Both the position numbers and the translations under genes were made by a program. A model generated the notes under the pieces. The model did not search any database. It saw nothing but the letters and a program-made list of their open reading frames with translations, and was not told the origin of the DNA. A stretch of 64,000 nucleotides of DNA from SMWC01 sp045561055 (GTDB lineage: Bacteria; Pseudomonadota; Gammaproteobacteria; Steroidobacterales; Rariloculaceae): contig JBJKYL010000019.1 of the NCBI GenBank assembly GCA_045561055.1, forward strand, positions 124,001 through 188,000, written 5' to 3'. Positions 16,308 to 26,336 of this stretch are shown piece by piece. Numbering within the stretch: position 1 is the first letter of the stretch; every line of letters starts with the position of its first letter.

Positions 16308-17789
16308 TTATAAAGGCAGGCCGATGGGAAAAACATGATCGTTTATTGTCAGTTCACGGTTCTCGAACTTGAAGGCGCTGCGATACCCCGTATCGGACTC
16401 GACCAGGAGGTCCTGCGCGACTAAACCTAGCAGCATGCCGATCGCCTGCAGATCGGCGATCGTGTTGAGATCGTCTTCTGAGGTCTGATTGCCGCTTAGT
16501 GCGGCGCCCGTGCTCATCTGATATTTGATCAATTCTGCAATGAGTGTCTCCGCAAGTTCGGGAGACATCTCGGTGAAACCCGTCGCTGTGATGGAATTAG
16601 TTATCGTACGAATATCAAGCATGCTGAACTCGTTCTGCGGTGGCAGAACGCTGCCATCGATATCAAGACGTAGATCGGCGTCGAAAGGTTCGCCTTGCCA
16701 GAGGAAAGTTATGGGACCGATCTGGATAGTTGGCGAAGTCGCGAGCGTTAGGTAGATCATGTCTTGGATACCGGGTATCAGGGGTGGTGCGGTTCGGGGA
16801 TCGTTCGCGACGAGTTGGCTATACGCGAGGTATTCTTCTATCGCCTCTCGCGAGAAATTGCTAAGGCTGAAGTTGATACGCGCTAGGGTGAGGTCGAGGT
16901 CATCTAGGCTTTGAAAGGAATTTACATAATAGCTACCTTCGATAGATATGAGTTCCTTCTGGTCATCCATCGCGGTATCGAAGCTGGCGCCCGCATTCAT
17001 GATTGCTAGATCAAATGGTCCCCGCGGGGTGGTGCCGTTAACAGTGATGTTAGCGATGTTAGTGGCGACCTTACCTAGCCAAAGTATTGACGGGTGGTTT
17101 GTGCCATCGATTGTGAGAAGGATATCTTCAATTACTACCGCGCCTATTCCGGGTGCGCTAGCGCGCAAGGATTCGAGGCTAACGATGGAGTTGGTTTGGC
17201 GCGCCGGAATATCGTAGCTACCCTCAATATTGAACCCGGAGAAGCTAATCTCGGCGTTCCCACTGGCAACTTCTATCGGGGGTATTACTCCGGTAAAGCC
17301 CAACACACCAATATAGCGGGTCAGTGTGCGCGCCTCGAAGAGATATGGGATGTCCAATATATTGAGTAGTTCAGATAGATCTTCGGTACGCGGGCCTATT
17401 CGAATGACCGAACTCAATATGCCGAACCGCATGTTGTTGCCGAATATGATGGGACCGTGACCAATCTCGATCTGGATCGGCATCGGTTTGTCTAAAAATG
17501 ACTGAATTACCATGGTCGTAATGGCGGCGGCCATATCGTCTTCCTGGCTGACTGTATCGACAATCTGCTGGATGTGTTCAGCGTTAAGGTTTACCTCGAC
17601 TAGGGCTGTGCTACCGAACCAGCCACTATTGTATTCAAGGACCTCGAAGTCGTAAGCCTTGTCGGTCATGGCTTTGGCCAGTTCAGCCTGCGCCATAACG
17701 CGCTGTTCGGTAAGGTTACCAATTAAGGGTGGGATGCCAATGACTGCCGCGGCGATGATGGTAACGATAGCGGCTACAATTTTTCTCAT
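16308..17789 (-). CDS. DUF945 (YdgA-like) membrane-anchored periplasmic protein
   Basis: A 493-residue protein with one N-terminal membrane anchor (IVAAIVTIIAAAVIGIPPLIG) followed by a large periplasmic region rich in beta strands. The sequence after the anchor, EYNSGWFGSTALVEVNL, is the characteristic start of the DUF945/YdgA family, and the C-terminal part is the family's repeating strand pattern. Function is not established; related E. coli proteins are envelope-associated. It lies 29 bp downstream of the small secreted protein gene on the same strand and may share its transcript. Confidence 0.82.
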   Translation of the reverse strand: MRKIVAAIVTIIAAAVIGIPPLIGNLTEQRVMAQAELAKAMTDKAYDFEVLEYNSGWFGSTALVEVNLNAEHIQQIVDTVSQEDDMAAAITTMVIQSFLDKPMPIQIEIGHGPIIFGNNMRFGILSSVIRIGPRTEDLSELLNILDIPYLFEARTLTRYIGVLGFTGVIPPIEVASGNAEISFSGFNIEGSYDIPARQTNSIVSLESLRASAPGIGAVVIEDILLTIDGTNHPSILWLGKVATNIANITVNGTTPRGPFDLAIMNAGASFDTAMDDQKELISIEGSYYVNSFQSLDDLDLTLARINFSLSNFSREAIEEYLAYSQLVANDPRTAPPLIPGIQDMIYLTLATSPTIQIGPITFLWQGEPFDADLRLDIDGSVLPPQNEFSMLDIRTITNSITATGFTEMSPELAETLIAELIKYQMSTGAALSGNQTSEDDLNTIADLQAIGMLLGLVAQDLLVESDTGYRSAFKFENRELTINDHVFPIGLPL

Positions 17790-17818
17790 GATTTAGCTCT
17801 GTAAGGATTAGGTGATCA

Positions 17819-18319
17819 TTAATACAAGAACGGCGGTTGCGGGATAGCGCGCTGGCCTTTGACAACAATGACGATAGGTAAACTGAAGGCCTCGCCCCGG
17901 ACTGGCGGCGCCACCGAATTGATCCATAGGCGGCCAATGCCAGGTTGGTCAGCAAGTAGCGTGTGGCCATCAGTATCAAAGAGATCTAAGGCGATGAGAT
18001 CGTCGGGTGCTTCTAGCTCGACTGTGAGTGGCGCGCGTTCGACTAAACCGTTGTCTCGACCGAAGGCTCGTACAGATAGATCGCGAAGTGAAAAGGCTTC
18101 ATCCATCTCGAGTTCTATCAAGACAGGCTCGATCTCGAGGCGGTTTACTCGTATTCCTAAAGAGGCCCCAATGGCCGGCCCGGAGCCCTGGTAAACAGCC
18201 ACGTCGAATGCGGTGTCGTTTTCTCTATAGGAGTAGGCTTGGCCGAACGTAGCCGTGATAATCTCTGCCATCGTAGAATTTGCGAGCAGTAAGAGGGTCG
18301 GCAAAAACAGTCTGAACAA
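17819..18319 (-). CDS. Small secreted protein of unknown function
   Basis: Not recognised. The TTG at 18319 is chosen because AGGAG sits 9 bases upstream and it yields a compact signal peptide (LFLPTLLLLANSTMA) with cleavage before EIITATFG. A longer frame begins at 18358. The mature part (about 148 residues) looks like an all-beta fold with a charged centre, no cysteines, and a Pro-rich end IPQPPFLY. It is transcribed toward DUF945 with a 29-bp gap, suggesting an envelope operon of two genes. Confidence 0.6.
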   Translation of the reverse strand: MFRLFLPTLLLLANSTMAEIITATFGQAYSYRENDTAFDVAVYQGSGPAIGASLGIRVNRLEIEPVLIELEMDEAFSLRDLSVRAFGRDNGLVERAPLTVELEAPDDLIALDLFDTDGHTLLADQPGIGRLWINSVAPPVRGEAFSLPIVIVVKGQRAIPQPPFLY

Positions 18320-18472
18320 GCGTTGGAACTCCTGTAAAGTGATGATTCCCAGTAGCAACTACCATTCAATTCATGAGTCTAGACCATCGGGTGGTTTTTA
18401 ACGACAGTACGTCCTGGAAGTTGATAAATGGTTTTCCCATCTAGCGCGCGTGCATAAAACCAGGAGAACAGT

Positions 18473-18559
18473 ATGACAGGTGTCGATACATTAGCGGTGA
18501 CTGATGAAAATTACGAATCTAGTAGTTGCGTGCCTAGAATTTTTGAAAAGGGTGGGTAA
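18473..18559 (+). CDS. Possible 28-codon upstream ORF or leader peptide
   Basis: A short frame begins ATG ACA GGT GTC and ends TAA three bases before the ATG of the next gene. AGGAG lies 7 bases upstream of its ATG, a better ribosome site than the one in front of the downstream gene. The product would be 28 residues, begin MTGVDTLAVTD, contain a single Cys, and end FEKGG. It has no membrane or signal character. It may couple translation to the DUF6491 gene. It may also be fortuitous, since it is too short to judge by codon use. Confidence 0.35.
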   Translation: MTGVDTLAVTDENYESSSCVPRIFEKGG

Positions 18560-18562
18560 TTT

Positions 18563-19114
18563 ATGAAACGGGGAATGACCATATTGATGGGTCTAGCGGC
18601 CTTAACAATAACAATGACGGTAGTCGCGCAGGATAGCGAGATCGAGCTCGATTCGATTGCCTTGGAAGATGATTTCAATCGTGAAGGCGAGCGTTGTATC
18701 AACGTGTCACGAATACGGCAGACTCATGCTACCGATGATCGGACTGTCCTTTTCTACATGCGTGGTGGTGATGTGTACCGCAACACGCTGCAGTACGAAT
18801 GCCGTGGCCTTGAGCGTGAAAACCGGATTTCATACAGAGTAACGGGAAATCGTCTATGTAGCGTAGACACAATAGCGGTGTTGCGACAATTCGGGAGTTC
18901 TTTCGACATGGGGATTCGTTGCGGGCTAGGTCGGTTCTTTCAAATCACGGACGTCGAGGCAGATTTCTTGCGTTACGGTGAGCGTTCTGAAATGCAAGAA
19001 GAGCCCGAAGCTGTGGAGCTACCTAATAGCCAGGAGACCGAACAAATTAGCCAGGACGCGAGTTACGGTATTGACGAATACAACAACGAGGCTGACTACA
19101 ATTACGAGTGCTAA
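18563..19114 (+). CDS. DUF6491-like secreted protein
   Basis: A 183-residue protein with signal peptide MKRGMTILMGLAALTITM and cleavage near VVAQ-DSE. The core pattern CINVSRIRQTHATDDRTVLFY, the paired cysteines in the YECRGL and NRLCSVD segments and a fourth Cys in MGIRCGLGRFFQITD match the small DUF6491 family of envelope proteins. Function unknown; the four cysteines could form disulfides. After residue 130 comes an acidic low-complexity tail ending in Asn, Tyr and Cys that is not part of the family core. The gene follows the 28-codon frame by three bases. Confidence 0.72.
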   Translation: MKRGMTILMGLAALTITMTVVAQDSEIELDSIALEDDFNREGERCINVSRIRQTHATDDRTVLFYMRGGDVYRNTLQYECRGLERENRISYRVTGNRLCSVDTIAVLRQFGSSFDMGIRCGLGRFFQITDVEADFLRYGERSEMQEEPEAVELPNSQETEQISQDASYGIDEYNNEADYNYEC

Positions 19115-19166
19115 GGTTGTTGGAGCGGTTGTTTTAAGAAAACTAACTATTAAGGTGGAGCACTCC

Positions 19167-20192
19167 ATGCCGATTAAAAATAAAGTTCAAGGTTTAATTT
19201 CTTCTGTCTTAGGATTATTGCTGCTGACAGTAGGAATGTTAGCTAATGGACAGACTCGTGAGAGTGGCCCCTGGTGGCCGGGGCCACACGGCCCGGCTGA
19301 TGAGGCTGGTGCTTCAAACTATGTAACGCCGACTAAAATTCTACAGGCGCTGAAGATTCCGATGACAGGTCAGACCTACGAGCTTGGCCATATCTACGAG
19401 CAGGGTATGCCGCTCTATGGTGACCGGTCGTGGTACATGAATATTATGCAGTCTGCGCCATCTAGATTCGGCGATGAGGGTATCTCGCTCAGTGAGTACT
19501 TTACCGGTCACATCGGTCAGTTTGGTACACAGCTTGACGGGCTGGGTCACCAGGCGGGTAATATTGAGATGGCTGATGGTTCGGTTCAGTCGGTCTTTTA
19601 TAACGGCTATACCAAGGACGAGCTGCTCGGTGCTAACCTTGGCAGGAATGGTCTGGAGGCGCTTGGCGTTGAAACCATGAAGCCGTTCATCACACGCGGC
19701 GTTCTCATCGATGTCGCCGGTTACAAAAACACGCGCCCCCTGCCTGCAGGTTACGAAGTTACTATGGACGATGTGCGCGGTGCCTTAGCGCGCCAGGGTA
19801 TGAACGAACACTCGATAGCGCAGGGTGATGCGGTGCTTTTTAACTATGGCTGGGCTATGAACTGGGGAAACCCATCGAAGTACAATGATAGCCGTGTTGG
19901 CGTTGGAGAGAATGAAGGTTCGCCCGGTATCTTCGCCGAAGTTACGCGGTGGTTAATTTCGAAGAAAATCTCGATAGTTGGAGCGGATAGTTGTTGCGTG
20001 GAGGTGCGACCGCGGCCGGGTCCGGAGAACGTTCACCGGATGCTATTCCTCGGTGAAGGGATTCCGATGATAGAGAATATGAATTTACTAGAGCTCGCCG
20101 AAGATGAGGGCTATGAGTTTTTGTTTTTGACCTTGCCTGAACGATTGAGGGGCGCGACGGGCAGTATGGTTAGGCCGATAGCGATACGTTAA
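19167..20192 (+). CDS. Exported cyclase-family protein (kynurenine-formamidase-like fold)
   Basis: Metal-dependent hydrolase of the cyclase superfamily, 341 residues from ATG 19167, which has AAGGTGGAG upstream and a signal peptide ending near MLANGQ. The family metal motif appears as HIGQFGTQLDGLGHQ (HxGT-x-x-D-x-x-x-H form, with Gln replacing the second His). Further conserved pieces are TRGVLIDVAGY, AVLFNYGW and SPGIFAEVTRWL. Family members hydrolyse amides or cyclic esters such as N-formylkynurenine. Export to the periplasm and the altered His suggest a different substrate. It is followed by two exported alpha/beta hydrolases on the same strand. Confidence 0.83.
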   Translation: MPIKNKVQGLISSVLGLLLLTVGMLANGQTRESGPWWPGPHGPADEAGASNYVTPTKILQALKIPMTGQTYELGHIYEQGMPLYGDRSWYMNIMQSAPSRFGDEGISLSEYFTGHIGQFGTQLDGLGHQAGNIEMADGSVQSVFYNGYTKDELLGANLGRNGLEALGVETMKPFITRGVLIDVAGYKNTRPLPAGYEVTMDDVRGALARQGMNEHSIAQGDAVLFNYGWAMNWGNPSKYNDSRVGVGENEGSPGIFAEVTRWLISKKISIVGADSCCVEVRPRPGPENVHRMLFLGEGIPMIENMNLLELAEDEGYEFLFLTLPERLRGATGSMVRPIAIR

Positions 20193-20309
20193 GAAGAGCT
20201 AACGAGAGAGACTTGTCGGCAACCGGAGGAAGAACGGCGCGTTCAGGTTTGCCGTGGTCCAGGTGAGCCCATGCTATTTAGCGATAATTGCAGAGGAGTA
20301 GAATAACTA

Positions 20310-21245
<936 letters not shown>

Positions 21246-21328
21246 AAGGAGTTGCTTCTACAAACTAAGTGAATGAGTGGTTGTTGTCGGCGGACTACAA
21301 TTCAAATAACGGTGGAGAGGAAAGCACG

Positions 21329-22336
21329 ATGAAACGATTATTACGCCGAGTCATAAGTATCGTCCTGGTATCGGTAGCGGTGATAGTTACCGTTAGCAAT
21401 TTTGCCGAGGCGCAGCAGACAGGCGCGGCGATCAAGCAGGCGAACGCTCCCTATATCGTGGTCGAGCGTACGCTGCCGGGATCCGGTACTGTCTGGGAAC
21501 TGCAGCTCGTGCTGGCTCGTGACGAGGTTTACGTGCCAATCGGGGTGCGAAAACCGGACGGCGATGGCCCATTTCCACTCATTCTTGTCGGTTCTGGTCA
21601 GGGACGTGATGGACTGCTCAAGATCGATCAGGCGATGGAGGATGTTGAGGAACTCATGGATCGGTTTGTCGAGCGCGGTTATGCGGCTGCTTATCTAAAC
21701 TTTCGTAACGAGATCCCAGAGCTTTATAACGAGATCGCACGATCGGAGCTTCTCGCAGATACCGTCAGTGGCGGGGACCGTAGGTTGCAGTCCGCGCCGG
21801 CACTAGACTCGGATGACTATATTTCCATCGTTGAGCATGTGAAGGCGCTGCCTTATGCGGATCCGGAGGGCATAGGCGCAATCGGAAGCAGTCATTCGGG
21901 CGAAATCATTCTCAAAGGTACGGCGCTCGTCAATATTGGTGCCGGTGTTCCGAGTGAGGCGGCAGCGCTTGAGTATCTTGCTATCGATGTGTTGGCAGCG
22001 TCGCACAACGCTCAGGGCGAGCGCGATTTTAACGATATAGAGATTGCGCGGAGTCTTGCCGACAAAGACGTCGCGATGCAGCGTATTAGAAAGTCGGAAA
22101 CGCCGCTGCTGATTCTCGGTCGTGAAAACGATCACTTGCAGGGAGTCTTTCAGCTTGCCTACGAGTGGCTCGTTGAAGCTGACAGAGAAGTTAAATGGGC
22201 GTCTTTTGATCACCCGGAGCATGGCTACTCACTATTGCGCCAGCGACCGGGTGGCCCATCGAGACCTGATGACGTTCAAGAGGAGGTTTTCGCCCTATAT
22301 ATGGCGTTTTTCGACGAACACTTGAAAAGTAATTAG
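21329..22336 (+). CDS. Exported alpha/beta hydrolase (dienelactone-hydrolase or S9-like)
   Basis: A 335-residue secreted hydrolase. The ATG at 21329 has GGAGAGGA upstream and gives a signal peptide RLLRRVISIVLVSVAVIVTV ending near AEAQQ. The core has PFPLILVGSGQGRDG, the Ser nucleophile in AIGSSHSGEIILKG, an acid in ILGRENDHLQG and the His in FDHPEHGYSLL, so the catalytic triad is complete. It resembles acyl-aminoacyl-peptidase or dienelactone-hydrolase-type enzymes. It lies 83 bp after the preceding esterase on the same strand. Substrate not predictable. Confidence 0.8.
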   Translation: MKRLLRRVISIVLVSVAVIVTVSNFAEAQQTGAAIKQANAPYIVVERTLPGSGTVWELQLVLARDEVYVPIGVRKPDGDGPFPLILVGSGQGRDGLLKIDQAMEDVEELMDRFVERGYAAAYLNFRNEIPELYNEIARSELLADTVSGGDRRLQSAPALDSDDYISIVEHVKALPYADPEGIGAIGSSHSGEIILKGTALVNIGAGVPSEAAALEYLAIDVLAASHNAQGERDFNDIEIARSLADKDVAMQRIRKSETPLLILGRENDHLQGVFQLAYEWLVEADREVKWASFDHPEHGYSLLRQRPGGPSRPDDVQEEVFALYMAFFDEHLKSN

Positions 22337-22487
22337 ATACATTGGTATACGCATTGATACTTACTCTTTTGGAGTTGCTCGATCTAGGAAACGACGTGCA
22401 ACTTCACGGTTGCACTCTATTTCAGTTTACTATTCCTGTGAACAGTGCGATACGATCGAATCTGTGCTTGTAGGCGCCATGGCCGAG

Positions 22488-23240
22488 TTACATCAGAGGC
22501 CCGACAGTCACCCGTTTACCGGCAGATTGAGCGGTTTCCGCTTCGTCGATTACGGCTAGTGCAAAATCCTCGGTTGAAATGAAACTGCTACCTTCGGCAT
22601 TGAAAAGTATCTCGTCCTCTCCCAGCCGGTACTCGCCTGTGCGCTCGGCTGAAGACATTGCGGAAGGTGGTGGTGTTATGACTGTCCACTGCATATCCTT
22701 TGAGTAGCGGTAAGTCTCGATAGCCTGCCAATGGCCGAAGTACTGGGCATGATTCGCTGTGCCTGGTTCAAGTTTTGGATCGTCCAGACCCCATACCCCA
22801 TTTCGCCACAGTGTCGTACCTCCGCTAATTTGAATAACATGCGGTGCCGCATCACCAAGTTCCGTAGCGGCTTGCACGAACGTTTTTGCGGCTAGGCTTG
22901 TAATAGCGTCGTCTGGTGAGTTGCTAGGCCCAACACCGCGTACTGAAATAACAACAACATCGGTTTCAGTAATTACTTCCAGCACTGATGCTAACTGTGT
23001 GACATCGCCAGCGACCGCAGAGAATTTGGGATGATCGTTTATAAGACTATCGGGATTTCGGGAAACGCCGATAACGTCATGGCCGCGGTTTAGCGCCTCG
23101 TTCACAATCAATCCTCCGACCCGGCCGCTTGCACCGTAGACAACAATGGTGTCCGCCGATACTTCTAGCACCGGTAAATAGACGAGTCCTAAAAGTGTTA
23201 CGGTGGCCGCAATAAGGCCTTTATTTTTCCGCTTTCCCAT
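22488..23240 (-). CDS. NAD(P)-binding (NmrA/atypical SDR) protein with an N-terminal signal or anchor
   Basis: A 250-residue protein whose Rossmann core TIVVYGASGRVGGLIVNEAL carries the GxSGxxG dinucleotide motif, followed by the NmrA-like SRNPDSL and DVVVISVRG pattern and YFGHWQAIETYRYS. This family (NAD(P)H-binding SDR) is normally cytoplasmic, yet the first 29 residues, GLIAATVTLLGLVYLPVLEVSA, form a convincing signal peptide or membrane anchor directly abutting the fold. Either the protein acts outside the cytoplasm, is anchored, or the true start is later. No operon partner. Reaction unknown. Confidence 0.78.
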   Translation of the reverse strand: MGKRKNKGLIAATVTLLGLVYLPVLEVSADTIVVYGASGRVGGLIVNEALNRGHDVIGVSRNPDSLINDHPKFSAVAGDVTQLASVLEVITETDVVVISVRGVGPSNSPDDAITSLAAKTFVQAATELGDAAPHVIQISGGTTLWRNGVWGLDDPKLEPGTANHAQYFGHWQAIETYRYSKDMQWTVITPPPSAMSSAERTGEYRLGEDEILFNAEGSSFISTEDFALAVIDEAETAQSAGKRVTVGPLM

Positions 23241-23559
23241 CCTAATCCTCTTCAGTTAGGTTTCTACCGTATCAGTTGCTATAAAAACTAAAATGTCCTT
23301 GACGAATTATAATCTCTCTATCAATTCAGATCTTCAATGGTTCGACGTTACCGAAGAAGCGTTACGGTAGGTACCGGAAGGGCTTGGGGTGACTAATCAA
23401 GCGCTATATAGCTTTTCTTCATTTCTGCAGATGCTATTTGTGAAGAGTATGAGTTGCCCTGCTCGAATGTTTTATAGTTGTTTAGAGATACAGCTTAGAT
23501 TACACAGTTGTACGCGTGGGTTGTGCTCCTATCCGCTTTCGTCTACTTAGAACGGCCTT
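23241..23559. other. Intergenic region, no feature recognised
   Basis: This 319-bp, AT-rich gap separates the divergent SDR and glycosylase genes. It should contain both promoters, but no convincing paired hexamers, inverted repeat or RNA structure was seen. Confidence 0.5.
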
Positions 23560-24078
23560 ATGGAACAACCGTCTCGAAGCTTCGCCCCGACTAGCATGTC
23601 TAATACAGTAGCGCTCATTCTTGGTAGCTTGCCGGGTAGGCGCTCGCTGGAAGAACGGCAGTATTATGCTCAACCACGGAATTCTTTCTGGAGGATTATG
23701 GGAGAATTATTCGATGCGGGCCCTGAATTGGCATATGCTAAACGAATTCAACGACTTGGCCAATGCGGTATCGCGCTCTGGGATGTCGTTGCATCCGCCG
23801 AACGACCCGGTAGTCTCGACTCCTCGATTGTTGAAGCAAGCGTTGAGATCAACGATTTTTATAAGCTTTTCAAAAACTATCCCCATATTCAATTTGTATA
23901 TTTTAATGGAGCCAAGGCCGCTAAACTTTTCGAGCAGCGTGTTCTGCCTATTCTCAAAGGTGACTTTGAGCAGATTTGCTACGAACGCCTACCGTCAACG
24001 AGTCCCGCGAACGCTGCAACATGTTTTGAGGAAAAGCTATCGCGTTGGTCGTCAGTGAAGTTGGCGCTCGAGAGGTAA
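23560..24078 (+). CDS. DNA-deoxyinosine glycosylase (uracil-DNA glycosylase family 6-like)
   Basis: A 172-residue base-excision repair enzyme. Motif 1 is ILGSLPGRRSLEERQYYAQP followed by RNSFWRIMGELF, and the C-terminal motif is LPSTSPANA. This combination marks the hypoxanthine/deoxyinosine glycosylase subgroup of the UDG superfamily, which removes deaminated adenine. QCGIALWDVV and VYFNGAKAAKLFE are the intermediate family strands. An internal ATG at residue 13 (MSNTVALILG) is an alternative start. Single gene, with its upstream region in the 319-bp gap. Confidence 0.88.
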   Translation: MEQPSRSFAPTSMSNTVALILGSLPGRRSLEERQYYAQPRNSFWRIMGELFDAGPELAYAKRIQRLGQCGIALWDVVASAERPGSLDSSIVEASVEINDFYKLFKNYPHIQFVYFNGAKAAKLFEQRVLPILKGDFEQICYERLPSTSPANAATCFEEKLSRWSSVKLALER

Positions 24079-24112
24079 GCTTGCTCGAATTCAGGTGCCG
24101 GCTAATATTTCT

Positions 24113-24826
24113 CTAGAACGTATACTCCAAAGCAACTGCAGTGAACGTATCACGTTTCTTCGTATTAGCGGGCACGTCGGAGTTATTACGAATTGTGTAG
24201 GAAAAAACTACTGAGAAGTTGGCGCGGATGTCCGCTGTAAGCTTCGATACGGATTCTGTAAATGTATTTTCCGAACCACTTTCAATAGCTAGTGTCTGGG
24301 AAAAATCAGATGTCTCACTGATATTCCATAGATAGTCGCCGCTCAGGCGAAAAATGCCTTCATCCTGGCTCATGCCGGTTCGCACTTCGGCCTGTCTTGA
24401 TCCAGCACCGGCTTCTCCATTTAGCATATGGCGTTCCGTGTCGATGAAACGCCGTCCGTAGCCAATCGCTTGCCTAGTTTGGGATTCGTAGCCGCTGAAT
24501 TTATCATCGGTCCAGGCGATGAGACCGTAAGCGTAGGTGTTCTCTCCCAGATCATAGTCTGTCTTCCAGTCCAACGCGTAGGCTTCGGCTGTATCGACGC
24601 TACTAGAGCTAGCTCGCACGGCTGCGCCCTTGAAAGAGTGATGCCACGTTGCATAGTTCCAGCCGAGATCGAAATTACCACTCATCGTTTCGTTAGCGCT
24701 ATTACCGCTAGTCGCGAGATAGCCGAAGGCCGCACGCCCGGAGAAACCTTCTTCATCCTGCGTAAAGCCTGTACCTGTCTTGAGGGTTAAGAGAAAAAAC
24801 AACAGTAATTTTCTGCCAGCGGTCAA
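24113..24826 (-). CDS. DUF481 outer-membrane beta-barrel protein (YdiY-like)
   Basis: A 237-residue outer-membrane protein. The signal peptide is LLLFFLLTLKTGTGFTQ. The mature part has alternating strands starting GRAAFGYLATSGNSANETM, the DUF481 hallmark, and ends in an outer-membrane-type C-terminus, AVALEYTF, with terminal Phe. The start is TTG at 24826, supported by AGGAG six bases upstream. Function is unproven; the family includes the acid- or salt-inducible YdiY. It is separated by 60 bp from rarA upstream on the same strand. Confidence 0.87.
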   Translation of the reverse strand: MTAGRKLLLFFLLTLKTGTGFTQDEEGFSGRAAFGYLATSGNSANETMSGNFDLGWNYATWHHSFKGAAVRASSSSVDTAEAYALDWKTDYDLGENTYAYGLIAWTDDKFSGYESQTRQAIGYGRRFIDTERHMLNGEAGAGSRQAEVRTGMSQDEGIFRLSGDYLWNISETSDFSQTLAIESGSENTFTESVSKLTADIRANFSVVFSYTIRNNSDVPANTKKRDTFTAVALEYTF

Positions 24827-24886
24827 TGATCTCTCCTATGATGTTCTGATTAGTTATCTGGGTTAACGTACTGGAGAATTTTGCAG

Positions 24887-26221
24887 TTAGCGCTGTTTCC
24901 GTTGTTGCCACCAGGCCATGCGTTCAGCAATTATTTTCTCGAAGCCTTGATTTGTTGGTTCGTACCAGCTCGCGCCACGTAACGTGTCTGGTAGATACTC
25001 TTGTCCAGCCGCGTGGCCGCTTTCGGCGTGGTCATAACGGTAGCCTTTGCCGTAACCCTGTTCCTTCATAAGTTCGGTTGGTGCATTACGGATATGTTTA
25101 GGAACTAACTCGGCTGGATAATCGCGTGCCGCCTGCTGAGCACAATCCCAAGCTTCATAGATTTTGTTGGATTTAGGTGCCGTTGCTAGGAAGACGACGG
25201 CCTCGACGAGCGCAAGTTCGCCCTCGGGCGAACCGAGAAAGTGATATGCGTCCTTCGCTGCTAGCGCGAGTTGCAATGCGCGCGGATCGGCCAGCCCGAT
25301 ATCTTCCGATGCCATGCGAATGACACGGCGCGATAGATACATCGGATCTTCGCCGCCTTCAATCATGCGTGCGAGCCAATAGAGCGCGCCTTCGACATCG
25401 CTACCGCGTACTGCTTTGTGCAGAGCGGAGATAAGGTTGAAATGTTCCTCTCCTGACTTATCGTAGCGCGCGAGTCGCCGCTCGAGCACGGACTCGATGA
25501 GGTCGGCGGTAAGCGTCTGCGGTAGCGAGTTGTCGGCTGTTGAGACATATGCCCAGACCGCTTCGGTAGCGTTCAGCGTACGACGGGCGTCCCCGTCGGC
25601 ATGTCGAACGAGTAGCTCGATTGCATCCTCGGAAAGCGAAAGTTGTTGGCTGTCATCCGATTCGTTGTTTAGCATGTTCCAAGCGTTGCCGATAATCGAG
25701 CCGATGTGTTCTGCAGCAAGCGGTTCAAGAACGAATACGCGCAGCCGTGATAGCAATGCGGGGTTTAATTCGAATGACGGGTTCTCGGTTGTTGCGCCGA
25801 TAAGCGTGATCACGCCTTCCTCTATCCATGGAAGGAAGGCGTCTTGTTGCGCTTTGTTAAAGCGATGGATTTCGTCGCAAAACAGAATGGTACCTTGGCC
25901 TTCGATTTCCTGGCGCGCTGTCGCCTCTTTAATAATTTCGCGCACACGTGATACACCTTCGGTGACGGCGCTGAATAGTTCGAACGCACGATCGGTGTAG
26001 TTTGCGATGAGGCGAGCAAGCGTAGTTTTACCCGAGCCCGGGGGGCCCCAGAAGACCATACTGCCGACCGTGCCACGCTCAATCGTTTGTCGCAGCGGCA
26101 TGTTGGGTCCGAGCAGATGTGTCTGGCCCAGGAAAGATTCGAGCCGCTTAGGGCGCATGCGGTGGGCCAGCGGCATTGTCTTATCCTCGACAGTCGTTAA
26201 GAGAGAGGGTTGAGAGGTCAC
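24887..26221 (-). CDS. rarA: Replication-associated recombination protein RarA (MgsA), AAA+ ATPase
   Basis: Clamp-loader-like AAA+ protein that acts at stalled replication forks. It begins with PLAHRMRPKRLESFLGQ followed by Walker A GPPGSGKTTLA, Walker B FCDEIHRFNKAQQDAF, sensor 1 GATTENPSFELN and arginine finger region ALLSRLRVFVLEPL. The C-terminal tetramerisation domain has RMASEDIGLADPRAL and the family ending region. At 444 residues it has the usual length. The GTG start at 26221 is used, with an ATG (MPLAHR) 15 codons later also possible. Confidence 0.96.
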   Translation of the reverse strand: MTSQPSLLTTVEDKTMPLAHRMRPKRLESFLGQTHLLGPNMPLRQTIERGTVGSMVFWGPPGSGKTTLARLIANYTDRAFELFSAVTEGVSRVREIIKEATARQEIEGQGTILFCDEIHRFNKAQQDAFLPWIEEGVITLIGATTENPSFELNPALLSRLRVFVLEPLAAEHIGSIIGNAWNMLNNESDDSQQLSLSEDAIELLVRHADGDARRTLNATEAVWAYVSTADNSLPQTLTADLIESVLERRLARYDKSGEEHFNLISALHKAVRGSDVEGALYWLARMIEGGEDPMYLSRRVIRMASEDIGLADPRALQLALAAKDAYHFLGSPEGELALVEAVVFLATAPKSNKIYEAWDCAQQAARDYPAELVPKHIRNAPTELMKEQGYGKGYRYDHAESGHAAGQEYLPDTLRGASWYEPTNQGFEKIIAERMAWWQQRKQR

Positions 26222-26336
26222 GGAAGTATTCTAAGCGCGCAGCCGCTTGCTTGTTAGTAGAAATGATGGCCTCTTTCTAGATGCCCTAATTTGTTTCGCC
26301 CTTGGATGCGTCGAGAGTTTAGGAAAATCGAATGCG

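Noticed and set aside
16136..16336. 66-residue minus-strand frame between the kinase and DUF945 genes
   Set aside because: It overlaps the DUF945 end and has no clear ribosome site or motif, so it is probably non-coding.
22396..22415. Hairpin GTGCAA/TTGCAC after the second alpha/beta hydrolase
   Set aside because: The stem is only 6 bp with moderate GC and no U tract follows, so I do not call it a terminator.
23621..24058. 145-residue plus-strand frame overlapping the DNA glycosylase
   Set aside because: Overlaps the glycosylase gene in another frame, and the glycosylase frame carries all the motifs.
25497..26000. 167-residue open frame on the plus strand inside rarA
   Set aside because: Antisense shadow of the AAA+ ATPase gene, low-complexity Ser-rich translation.
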